Below are positions 50,926 through 61,100 of a stretch of 64,000 nt of DNA, one piece after another. The translations under genes and the position numbers were made by a program. Source of the stretch: Bosea sp. BIWAKO-01 (lineage in GTDB: Bacteria > Pseudomonadota > Alphaproteobacteria > Rhizobiales > Beijerinckiaceae). Under the pieces are notes generated by a model that made no database searches, was not told the origin of the DNA, and was given only the letters and a program-made list of their open reading frames with translations. Where the stretch lies: contig NZ_BCQA01000001.1 in the NCBI RefSeq assembly GCF_001748145.1, forward strand, positions 124,001-188,000. The letters run 5' to 3'. Each line of letters starts with the position of its first letter. Positions within the stretch are counted from its first letter, which is position 1.

Positions 50926-52779
50926 ATGACCCTGTTCCTGCTCGCCTATCTCGGCGGTGTGCTGACGATCATCAGCCCCTGCATCCTGCCCGTCCTGCCC
51001 TTCGTCTTCGCCCGTGCGGGCCAACCCTTCCTGCGCAGCGGGCTGCCGATGCTCGTCGGCATGGCCGCAAGCTTCGCCGGCATCGCGACGCTGGCGGCCG
51101 TCGGCGGCAGTTGGGCCGTCGAGGCCAACCAATATGGCCGGCTGATCGCGATCGGCCTTCTCGCCATGTTCGGGCTCGCGCTGCTGTTTCCTGCCCTTTC
51201 GGACTGGGCGACACGCCCGTTGGTGGCGCTCGGCGGCCGCCTCTCCGAGCAGGCGGAACAGGGCAAGGGCGCAGTCGCACCTTCGCTGCTGCTTGGTGTC
51301 GCGACCGGCCTGCTCTGGGCGCCCTGCGCCGGGCCGGTTCTCGGGCTGATCCTGACCGGGGCGGCCCTCCAGGGCGCGAATGCCGGGACGTCGCTCCTGC
51401 TGCTCTCCTATGCCGCCGGAGCTGCAACCTCGCTTGCGCTGGCGCTTCTGGTCGGAGGCCGGGTCTTTTCCACCATGAAGCGCTCGCTGGGCGCCGGCGA
51501 ATGGCTGCGGCGGGGCATGGGGGTTGCGGTGCTGGTTGCGGTCGCGGCGATCGCGCTCGGGCTCGACACGGGCTTCCTGACACGTGTCTCGCTGGCGAGC
51601 ACGGCAGCGCTAGAGCAGCGGCTGGTCGACCGGCTCCTGCCGGGAACGGAAGCGCCAGGACAGTCCCCGGTGGCCATGCAGGGCGGTCCGGCGATGATGA
51701 GCGCCAACCCCGCGATGACGGGCGCCAATCCAGCCATGATGGCCGCGAACCCGGCCATGACCGGCGGCAACGCCATGATGATGCAGGGCAAGCCTGCGCA
51801 GGCGAGCGAGGCATTGCCCGTCGAGGGCGCGATGCCGGCGCTGGCCGGGGCGGTCGAATGGCTGAACTCGCCGCCGCTGACCAGCGACCAGCTCAAGGGC
51901 AAGGTCGTCCTGATCGATTTCTGGACCTATTCCTGCATCAACTGCCTGCGGACGATCCCCTATGTCCGGGCCTGGGCCGAGAAGTACAAGGATCAGGGCC
52001 TGGTGGTGATCGGCGTCCACACGCCGGAATTCGCCTTCGAGAAGACCATCGGCAACGTCAAGAAAGCCGTGAACGATCTTCAGATCGGCTACCCCGTCGC
52101 GATCGACAATGATTTTGCGATCTGGCGCGCTTTCAAGAACCGCTACTGGCCGGCCCATTATTTCATCGATGCGCAGGGCCAGGTCCGCCACCACCAGTTC
52201 GGCGAGGGCGACTATGACGCCTCGGAACGGGTGATCCAGACGCTGCTGGCCGAGGCCGGCAGGACCGGGGCGCCGACAGAACTCGTTGCGGTCAAGGCCG
52301 TCGGCGCGGAAGCCGCGTCCGATGCCGGCAATGTCCGCTCGCCGGAGACCTATCTGGGCTATGAGCGGGCCGAGAATTTCGTCTCGCCGGGTGGCATCGT
52401 CCAGGACAAGCGCCAGGCCTACGCGTTGGGCCAGCCCCGGCTTAATGAGTGGGGCCTGTCAGGCGGCTGGACGATCGGTGCCGAGCACGCCGCGCTGGAT
52501 GACAAGGATGGCAGCATCGCCTTCCGCTTCCATGCGCGCGACCTGCATCTGGTTCTCGGTCCGGGAGCGGATGGCAAGCCGGTGCGCTTTCGCATCACCA
52601 TCGACGGCGCCCCGCCCGGCAACGACCACGGCATGGATAGCGATGCCGATGGCCAGGGGATTGTGAGCGAGCAACGCCTCTACCAGCTCATACGCCAGAA
52701 GGGAGAGGTCGGCGATCGCCTGTTCGAGATCCGCTTCCTCGATCCGGGCGTACAGGCCTATGCCTTCACCTTCGGCTGA
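50926..52779 (+). CDS. dipZ: DipZ-type thiol transporter: CcdA domain, Met-rich linker, thioredoxin-like domain, DipZ C-terminal domain
   Basis: A 617-residue membrane protein. The CcdA/DsbD-like core spans residues 1-220 with about six helices and cysteines C19 (ISPCILPVLP) and C134 (WAPCAGPVLG), which shuttle electrons across the membrane. Residues 250-287 form a Met-rich linker (NPAMTGA, NPAMMAA, NPAMTGG, NAMMMQG). Residues about 305-450 are a TlpA-like thioredoxin domain with CINC at 337-340, and 460-617 match the carbohydrate-binding-like C-terminal domain of DipZ. It should deliver cytoplasmic reducing power to the Msr enzymes encoded on either side. The spacing is 12 bases to msrB and 15 to msrA. 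Confidence 0.88.
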   Translation: MTLFLLAYLGGVLTIISPCILPVLPFVFARAGQPFLRSGLPMLVGMAASFAGIATLAAVGGSWAVEANQYGRLIAIGLLAMFGLALLFPALSDWATRPLVALGGRLSEQAEQGKGAVAPSLLLGVATGLLWAPCAGPVLGLILTGAALQGANAGTSLLLLSYAAGAATSLALALLVGGRVFSTMKRSLGAGEWLRRGMGVAVLVAVAAIALGLDTGFLTRVSLASTAALEQRLVDRLLPGTEAPGQSPVAMQGGPAMMSANPAMTGANPAMMAANPAMTGGNAMMMQGKPAQASEALPVEGAMPALAGAVEWLNSPPLTSDQLKGKVVLIDFWTYSCINCLRTIPYVRAWAEKYKDQGLVVIGVHTPEFAFEKTIGNVKKAVNDLQIGYPVAIDNDFAIWRAFKNRYWPAHYFIDAQGQVRHHQFGEGDYDASERVIQTLLAEAGRTGAPTELVAVKAVGAEAASDAGNVRSPETYLGYERAENFVSPGGIVQDKRQAYALGQPRLNEWGLSGGWTIGAEHAALDDKDGSIAFRFHARDLHLVLGPGADGKPVRFRITIDGAPPGNDHGMDSDADGQGIVSEQRLYQLIRQKGEVGDRLFEIRFLDPGVQAYAFTFG

Positions 52780-52794
52780 ACCGGGAGATCGGAC

Positions 52795-53547
52795 ATGAAA
52801 CATCCACGCGACAAGACCGCCGGATCGCCCCTCGCGCGCTATGGCCGGCCGGCCCTCACCGCCCTGGCCCTGATCGGGCTCGCCGGTTTCGGCCTGCGGA
52901 TTTCGCCCTCGGCCGCAGAGAGTACGCCCCACGCGATCCCCGCCCTGTCGGCCGCTGAACCGGCCCCGCAAGCCACGTCGGAAGTCGCCGTCCTGGCCGG
53001 CGGCTGCTTCTGGGGGGTGCAAGGCGTCTTCCAGCATGTCGACGGTGTCAGCAATGCCGTCTCCGGCTATGCCGGCGGCGAGAAGGCGACCGCCCGCTAC
53101 GAGCAGGTCGGCTCAGGCCGCACCGGCCATGCCGAGGCGGTGCAGATCACCTATGATCCGCGCAAGATCAGCTATGCCCGCATCCTGCAGATCTATTTCT
53201 CGGCGGCGCATGATCCGACCGAACTCAACCGCCAGGGCCCCGATATTGGCACGCAGTATCGCTCGGCGATTTTCCCGGCCAATGCGGACCAGGCCAGGAT
53301 CGCCAAGGCCTATATCGCCCAGCTCAACCAGGCGAAGGCCTTCAGCGCGGCGATCGTGACCAAGATCGAGCCGGACCGGCCCTTCTACCCGGCCGAGGCC
53401 TATCATCAGGACTTCCTCACGAAGAACCCGAGCCACCCCTATATCGTGATCAACGACCTGCCGAAGATCGAAAGCCTGAAGCGCCTGTATCCCGCGCTCT
53501 ATCGCCCTGATCCGGCACTCGTCGCCAGGACCGGCCTCTCCAACTGA
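52795..53547 (+). CDS. msrA: exported peptide-methionine (S)-S-oxide reductase
   Basis: A 250-residue methionine sulfoxide reductase A. A transmembrane or signal segment lies at residues 18-40 (ALTALALIGLAGFGLR), followed by a linker, then the catalytic domain with C71 in AGGCFWGVQG, SGYAGGEKATARYEQV and GTQYRSAIFP. C71 is the only cysteine in the protein: the resolving Cys found near the C-terminus of many MsrA proteins is missing. Regeneration must therefore use an outside thiol, for which DipZ is the obvious candidate. Confidence 0.9.
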   Translation: MKHPRDKTAGSPLARYGRPALTALALIGLAGFGLRISPSAAESTPHAIPALSAAEPAPQATSEVAVLAGGCFWGVQGVFQHVDGVSNAVSGYAGGEKATARYEQVGSGRTGHAEAVQITYDPRKISYARILQIYFSAAHDPTELNRQGPDIGTQYRSAIFPANADQARIAKAYIAQLNQAKAFSAAIVTKIEPDRPFYPAEAYHQDFLTKNPSHPYIVINDLPKIESLKRLYPALYRPDPALVARTGLSN

Positions 53548-53573
53548 GCAAGCTCAGCCGGACCCCATCGAGC

Positions 53574-53963
53574 TCAGCCGGCCGCGCCGACCGGGCGGGC
53601 ATCGAGGCGGCACATCTCCTCGCCGGAAAAGGCGCGCGAGCGCGTGAGGAAGCGCTGCTCCGTGCCGTTCTCCAGCGAGAACATCCCGCCCCGGCCGGGA
53701 ACGACGTCGATGATGAGCTGGGTATGGCGCCAGAGGGCGAATTGCGAGCCGCTGATATAGACCGGAGCGCCGCCAACCTCGCCCAGCTTCACGTCATGGT
53801 CCGAGACGATGAAGTCGCCCTGCGGATAACACATCGGCGAGGAGCCGTCGCAGCAGCCTCCCGATTGGTGAAACAGAATGGCGCCGTGCTCGGCCCGCAG
53901 CCTTGCGATCAGATGCAAGGCGGCCGGAGTGGCGGTGACCTGCTCGATGGCTTGCTCGCTCAT
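53574..53963 (-). CDS. DUF779 domain-containing protein
   Basis: A 129-residue protein of the DUF779 family, recognised by FHQSGGCCDGSSPMCYP (Cys cluster C37, C38, C45), FIVSDHDVKLGEVGG and the aromatic FALWRHTQLIIDVVPGRGG block. DUF779 genes regularly follow aldehyde dehydrogenases of the AldB/ExaC group; a role as cofactor or metal-linked partner is presumed. It lies 166 bases after the aldehyde dehydrogenase gene on the same strand. It converges with msrA. Confidence 0.85.
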   Translation of the reverse strand: MSEQAIEQVTATPAALHLIARLRAEHGAILFHQSGGCCDGSSPMCYPQGDFIVSDHDVKLGEVGGAPVYISGSQFALWRHTQLIIDVVPGRGGMFSLENGTEQRFLTRSRAFSGEEMCRLDARPVGAAG

Positions 53964-54129
53964 GCGAGAGCTCCCTGGGACGTGGGACGACGATGACCTC
54001 GCATTCGCCCAGGCCTCAACAGACGCCCTGAGGCTCGATCCCGGCACGCTCCAGCAACGCGTCGTCGCTGCAAGCGTGCCGGGCCATGCCCGTGGAGGAG
54101 CGGGCAAGCACCAGAAGCGGCGGGTTTCC

Positions 54130-55647
<1,518 letters not shown>

Positions 55648-55748
55648 CTCTTCCTCCGTCGCAGCGCTGTGAGGCCGCGCCCTGAAGGGCAGGATCGGCC
55701 GCAATGCGCGCGCTTGTCAGGAGGCGTGCGACGCTTTCAGGCGCCCGA

Positions 55749-55768
55749 CTGTCTCAGCTTTGCGACAG
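55749..55768. promoter_or_regulatory. inverted repeat, probable activator site of the aldehyde dehydrogenase
   Basis: CTGTCTCA and TGCGACAG pair with one mismatch around a 4-base centre, about 100 bases upstream of the aldehyde dehydrogenase ATG. TGTC...GACA palindromes are typical of AcoR/Fis-type activators, and such a regulator is encoded next door. Confidence 0.5.
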
Positions 55769-55804
55769 GTTTCGGAAGAGATTGCAGGCTCGGCCACGCC
55801 GCCT

Positions 55805-56788
55805 TCACCGGCCGCGTTCGAGGCCGAGCCGTGTCAGCTTCCGGTGCATCGTCGCGCGGCTGACACCGAGCATGCGCGCCGCCGCCGAGACATTGCCATT
55901 GGCCCGCGCCAGAGCCCGCTGCACGACGCCGCGCTCGGCGGCACTCAACGCCTCGGTGGGCCTTGCCTCCTCCCCGGCCAGGAGATCCTCCGCGGGAAAC
56001 GGGTGCGCGAGACGCTCGTCGGTCAGTCCATAGGCCAGCCGCGCGGCCCGGCTCGCCCCGATGACGAGATCCTCCTTGTCGACGGCCAGCAGACCGCCGC
56101 CGCCGCCGAAGCGGTCCTGGGCGACGACGATACGGGCGCTGGGAAAGGCCATCCGGAAATGATGAGCCTCGATCCGGTGCGCCGCCTCGACCGTCGCGCT
56201 GGCGACAAGCTTCAGCATGGCCGGCGTCAGGTCGGCGCGGTAGGTCGAGACATCCAGCGTCGCGATCAGCCGTCCCCGCGCGTCCCAGATCGGGGCGACG
56301 CTGCAGCTCAGGCCGATATTGCGTGTCAGGAAATGCTGATCGCGGTGGATCGTCAGGGGGCGCCCCTCGGCGAGGCAGGTCCCGACGCCGTTGGTGCCCT
56401 CGCTGGCCTCGCTCCAGACCATTCCGGTCCAGAGCCCGATATTGCGGAAATCGACGTCGTCGCCGGCGACGCCCCGTCGATCGAGAGGCACGCCCTCGCG
56501 ATCGGTGAACAGCACGCAGCAGCCCGCATCTCCGACCGACTGGAAAAGCCGATCCAGCGTGGCCTGCGCCACTCTGATCAGGGGATCCAGGCGCTCGAAG
56601 GCGGCATCGAATTCATGCTGGCTGAGCCGCCAGGGCGGCCGTGCGTGGTTGGGGTCGAGGCCGTATCTGACGACGGAACGCGACCAGGACGCCGCCACGG
56701 CGGATTGCGCCACGGCCGCCGCGTTATTCAATGTCGAATATATCCGATCAGCGTGCAGGCCTCGCGCAGTCTCGACCATGCTCGGCAT
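55805..56788 (-). CDS. GAF-Fis regulator, AcoR-like but lacking the AAA+ domain
   Basis: A 327-residue regulator. Residues about 55-200 are a GAF-type sensor (CCVLFTDREGVPLDRRG, GMVWSEASEGTNGVGTCLAEG, ATLDVSTYRADL). The C-terminus is a Fis helix-turn-helix (VVQRALARANGNVSAAARM, LGVSRATMHRKL). The central sigma-54-activating AAA+ ATPase domain of true AcoR proteins is absent, so it cannot open a sigma-54 promoter by itself. ATG 56788 is favoured by a weak GGGTGG site; 56809 is possible. It lies just upstream of the aldehyde dehydrogenase gene and probably activates it. Confidence 0.86.
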   Translation of the reverse strand: MPSMVETARGLHADRIYSTLNNAAAVAQSAVAASWSRSVVRYGLDPNHARPPWRLSQHEFDAAFERLDPLIRVAQATLDRLFQSVGDAGCCVLFTDREGVPLDRRGVAGDDVDFRNIGLWTGMVWSEASEGTNGVGTCLAEGRPLTIHRDQHFLTRNIGLSCSVAPIWDARGRLIATLDVSTYRADLTPAMLKLVASATVEAAHRIEAHHFRMAFPSARIVVAQDRFGGGGGLLAVDKEDLVIGASRAARLAYGLTDERLAHPFPAEDLLAGEEARPTEALSAAERGVVQRALARANGNVSAAARMLGVSRATMHRKLTRLGLERGR

Positions 56789-57129
56789 CCATTTCCACCC
56801 GCTTCGCACATTCAGTCCGAGCCGAGGGCAGCTCCGCCCTTGGCATCCGTGCGATTTTCGGCATGTTCCAGCCGTTCAGGCGCTGGTGTCAACAGTCAGA
56901 TCGGCTAATGCCGGGACAGCGGGGCCTTTCGGCGGAACTGGCACCGGACGATGCAAGAGAGCGCCCTTCCGGGATGCGCCCGAATTGTCATGGGCCTGCA
57001 TCCCTCAACGAGGCCCGTCGCTATATTCAAACTGATATAATGAAAAATCAGTCAGAGCCGTTTTTGACTTGACCGGCCATGGGGCCGCGAGCCCCCCTTC
57101 CGAGAGATCGCGCCTGCCCGCACCGGCGC
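56789..57129. other. intergenic region with an AT-rich inverted repeat
   Basis: No gene seen. ACTGAT (57031) and ATCAGT (57047) flank an AT-rich spacer; this could be part of the promoter of the GAF-Fis regulator or a weak end of panB transcription. Confidence 0.4.
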
Positions 57130-57945
57130 TCAGTAACTGTGTTCCGGACCGGGAAATTCCTGGCTCTTCACCGCAGCGACATAGGCCTGGATCGCCTCAG
57201 GAATCGAGCCCGCGCCGACCATGAAGTCCTTGGAGAAACGCGGCCTCTTGCCGGGATAGACGCCGATTGCGTCGTGGAGGACGAGCACCTGGCCATTGCA
57301 GTGGACACCGGCGCCGATCCCGATCGTCAGCATGGCGTCGCTCGTCTCGCCAATCTCGGCGGCGAGCGTCGACGGCACCATTTCCAGCACGAGGAAGCGC
57401 GCGCCCGCCTGCTCGAGCGCGGCGGCGTCGGCCTTCAGCTTGGTCGCAGCATCAGCCGATTTGCCCTGGACCCGATAGCCGCCGAGCTGGTGCACGGATT
57501 GCGGCGTCAGCCCGAGATGGCCGCAGACCGGGACGCCACGCTCGACGAGAAATCGAACGGCTTCGACGGCATAGTCGGAGCCTTCGAGCTTCACCATATG
57601 GGCGCCGGCAGCCATCAGCCTGGCTGCGTTGTGCATGGCTTGGGCAGGACCTTCCTGATACGAGCCGAACGGCATGTCGGCCATGATGAAGGCGCGCCTG
57701 GCGCCGCGCGCCACGCAGGCCGTGTGATAGACCATCTGCTCCATGGTCACGGGCAAGGTCGTGGCGTGCCCCTGCAGCACATTCCCCATGGAATCGCCGA
57801 TGAGCAGGATCTCGACACCGCAGCTCTCGAGCAGGCTCGCGAAGCTCGAATCGTAGCAGGTCATCATCGCGACCTTCTCGCCCGCCGTTTTCATCCGGGC
57901 GAAATCGGCCAGCGTGAGGGTGCGGGCATCGGACAGATAGGCCAT
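57130..57945 (-). CDS. panB: 3-methyl-2-oxobutanoate hydroxymethyltransferase
   Basis: A 271-residue ketopantoate hydroxymethyltransferase, first enzyme of pantothenate synthesis; it adds a hydroxymethyl group from methylene-tetrahydrofolate to ketoisovalerate. The metal and substrate residues sit in LLIGDSMGNVLQGH (D51), AFIMADMPFGSYQ (D90) and MVKLEGSDYAV (Glu). VCGHLGLTPQSVHQLGGYR is a family hallmark. GGGAG precedes the ATG. The usual partner panC is not nearby. The length matches the family. Confidence 0.93.
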   Translation of the reverse strand: MAYLSDARTLTLADFARMKTAGEKVAMMTCYDSSFASLLESCGVEILLIGDSMGNVLQGHATTLPVTMEQMVYHTACVARGARRAFIMADMPFGSYQEGPAQAMHNAARLMAAGAHMVKLEGSDYAVEAVRFLVERGVPVCGHLGLTPQSVHQLGGYRVQGKSADAATKLKADAAALEQAGARFLVLEMVPSTLAAEIGETSDAMLTIGIGAGVHCNGQVLVLHDAIGVYPGKRPRFSKDFMVGAGSIPEAIQAYVAAVKSQEFPGPEHSY

Positions 57946-58024
57946 AGGCGTGACTCCCGGCGAGACTGATCGCCGCGCAACCTATAGGGGCCGCGCTCGC
58001 AATTGCGAAGGGAGCGCGCGAGCA

Positions 58025-58057
58025 ATCAAATGGCAGCGACCGAACGATCAAATGGCA
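58025..58057. repeat. tandem ATCAAATGGCA motif
   Basis: The 11-mer ATCAAATGGCA occurs at 58025 and 58047, 22 bases apart (two helical turns), between panB and the autotransporter. An inverted copy lies at 62646-62656 on the other side of the autotransporter gene. The remainder of 57946-58177 shows no gene. Confidence 0.5.
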
Positions 58058-58177
58058 ACAGATGCGACTTCTGACACCAAGCAATAGACGAGCCGGCTAC
58101 CTCCGCCCGTAGACGCGTCGTTTTGGGGTTTCGCGGTGGGATAAACGAACGTTGATTCCAACCGAATTAGGCGCCGT

Positions 58178-61100
58178 TCAGAATCTGACATCGACCCTGC
58201 CCTTGAGGGCCTGATACCTGGAGCGTTCGCCGATGGCGGCGGAGTAGGTCAGGCCGAGGCTGGTGGCGGAGGAGAGGCGCCAGTCGAGGCCGGCCTCAGT
58301 GGCGAGCGCATTGCGGTCGATCGCAGCGGCGTAGACCTGCGCCGGGGTGGAGCCGAGCAGGAAGGCGGTCTTCGCCACCGGGGTCAGATCGCCAAAGCCG
58401 TGACGCCAGCCGAGCATGGCGCGGGCGAAGAGCGGCGCCGTGCCGAGCTGCGCCTCGGCGCGCAGGCCCAGCGTGCTGAAGCCGAGCGTCTGCTCAGAGG
58501 AGAACAGCCTGAGCGCGGCCGCGCCGCCCTGTTCGGTGCCGGCATCGGTCGAGACCCGGATCAGGGCGAGCTGCGCGAAGGGCTCCAGCGCAAAGCCCTG
58601 GAAGGCAAAGCCATGGCCGAGCTCGGCGAAGGCCTGCGCGGTCGAGCCCGGGCGCTGCAGGTGCAAGACATCGCCAAAACCGCGGATCGCGACCTGGCGG
58701 CGGATATCGCTCTCCGACCAGGAATAGGCCGCGCCCATATCAAGGCGCAGGCTGCCGAAGCGGGCGCCGGCATAGAGGCCGGCATGGCCGCTTTCGAGCC
58801 TGCCGGAGGAGAGCCGGGCGTCAAGATCGAAGCGCGACTGGCTGTAGCCGCCAGCGAGGCCGAGCCTGAGCGAGGAGCCGGGATTGTCATAGACCAGCAT
58901 GTCGGCGCCGAGGAGCGCGCCGCCGCTGCGGCGCGACTGGCTCGCCGCATTGCCATCGGCATTGCTGTTGCCCATGCCGCCGAAGGCTTCGCCCCAGAAT
59001 GCGTAGCGCGACTGCGGCAGCGGGGCGGGCATGGCGACCGCGCCCTTGCGGCCGGGCAGGTCGGCGCTATAGGCGGCCGCGACCTCTCCGGCAGGCGCCG
59101 TCAGCAGCGGCCCGCGCAGGCGCGACAGTATGGTCTCGCGCACCAGCCGGCTCTCGTCGATCATCACCGCGACGGCTTGCGCATGCGCTTCGCCCGAGAG
59201 CAGGTCGAAGCCGGCGCGCGCCTCGGCCGCTGTGCTGGAGAGCAGCGTGTCATAGACCGGGTTGCCGGCGCTGAGCCGCTCCGCCGCATTGGCGATCAGG
59301 CCCTGGTTGCGGGTCAACGCGACCGTGGCGAACCCGGTCTGGTTGCGCGCCATGGTCAGCGTGACGCTGGTTGCGCCATAGCTCAGCGACGGCGTCAGGA
59401 AGGCGAGGTTGGAGGTGACGTTGGCGAACTGGCCGGAGACGCCGCCCGCGGCGGTGAGGATCGTATAGTTCGTGCTCGCCGCGTAATTGCCGGTCTCGGC
59501 CAGGACTGCGACCGTGCCACCCGCGAGCGTCGCCAGGCCCGAGGCCACGATCCGGTCGCTCTGGCCGGCCGCGTTGACCTCGACCTGATAGATCGAACCC
59601 GAGGCGAACGCGACATTGCCGGAGACGGTCAGCGTGCCGATCGAGTTGCCGGGCGCCACCGTCGCGCCGCCGCCGACGCTGATCGCTCCGACCGTGCCGG
59701 AGCCGCCGAGCGTACCGCCGGCCAGCGTCACCGCACTCGCCAGCGAGCCGTTGACCACGAGCTTGCCGGCCTGGACCTGCGTGCTGCCGGCATAGCTGCT
59801 GGCGCCCGACAAGGTCAGCGTGCCGGCACCAGCCTTGGTCAGACCGCCGCTGCCGGTGATCGACCCGGCGAAGCCCGTCGAGCTGTTGTCGGAACCGGCG
59901 GTCAGCGTCCCCGCGCCGAGCGTCACCATGCCCGCGCCGGCAAGCGAGCCGATGCTCTGGCTGAACCCGGCCAGATCGAGCCGCGCGCCCGATGCCACCG
60001 TGAAGGCCGAGGCGGCTGAGAACGAACCGACCTGGCCCGCCCGCAGGGTTCCGCCTGAGACCGTGGTCGCGCCGGAATAGCTCTGCGTGCTCTTCAGCAG
60101 CAAGGTGCCGGCCCCGGCCTTGCTGAACGCGCCCGTGCCCGAGAAGGACTGCGAGAGAGTGAAGCTGTTGCCGGCATCGGCAATGTCGAAGCCGCCGCCC
60201 GCCGTGCCGAAGACAACGGCGCGGTTGAGCTCGGTCAGCGTCGTCCCGGTCACCTGCAGCACGCCGCCGTTCAAGGTCAGCGCGCCCGAGGTCGAGCCAA
60301 GATTGCTCTCCCTGGAGATGCTGATCGCCCCGCCCGCGATCGTCGTGCCGCCGGCATAGCTGTTCTCCTGCGTCAGTGTCAGCGTGCCCGTGCCGACCTT
60401 CCTGATGCTGCCGGCGTCGTAGATCATCCCGGTGAAGCTGGTCGAAGCATGGGTCGCGCCGGTCTCCAGCGTCGAGCCGCTCTCGATCCGGATCTGGCCA
60501 GCCCCTGCGATCGAGCCGGCCGTGACCGTGCCGAGACCATCGTTGACGTTCAGTAGCGCGCCGGACGCGATGGCGTAGTTCGAGGCAGCCGACAGTGCCT
60601 GAGCGCCGTTGATATAGAGGGTGCCGGCCGATACCGTAGTCGCGCCGGAATAGGTGCTGGTGCCCGAGAGCATCAACATGCCGGCCCCGGTCTTGGTCAG
60701 GCCGCCCGTACCCGAGATCGTGCCGGTGAGGGTCAGGTTCAGCCCGGTCGTGACCTCGATGCCACCGCCACTGCCTGACAACGTCACCGAACGGCCCGAG
60801 CTGAAACTCTGAGTCGTTGCGAGCGTGCCGCCGGCCAGCGTCAGCCCGCCGGAGGAGTCGCCGAGATTGCCGTCGAACCCGACGATGAGCTTGCCGCCCG
60901 CGATCGTCGTCCCGCCAGTATAGGAGTTGAAGCCGATCAGGCTCAGCGTGCCGTCTCCCGCCTTGGTCAGCCCGCCGCCACCGATGATGTTGCCGCTGGC
61001 CGTCAGGGTCTGGCCGCTATCGACCATAATGCTCCCGCCGGAGGTGCCGAGTGTGATCGTGCGCGCGGTGGAGAAGCTCGCAGTCGCGCGCAGCGTGCCG

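Noticed and set aside
57031..57052. AT-rich inverted repeat as panB terminator
   Set aside because: Only six-base arms, AT-rich, and no T-run in the direction of panB transcription; kept only as a possible regulatory element.
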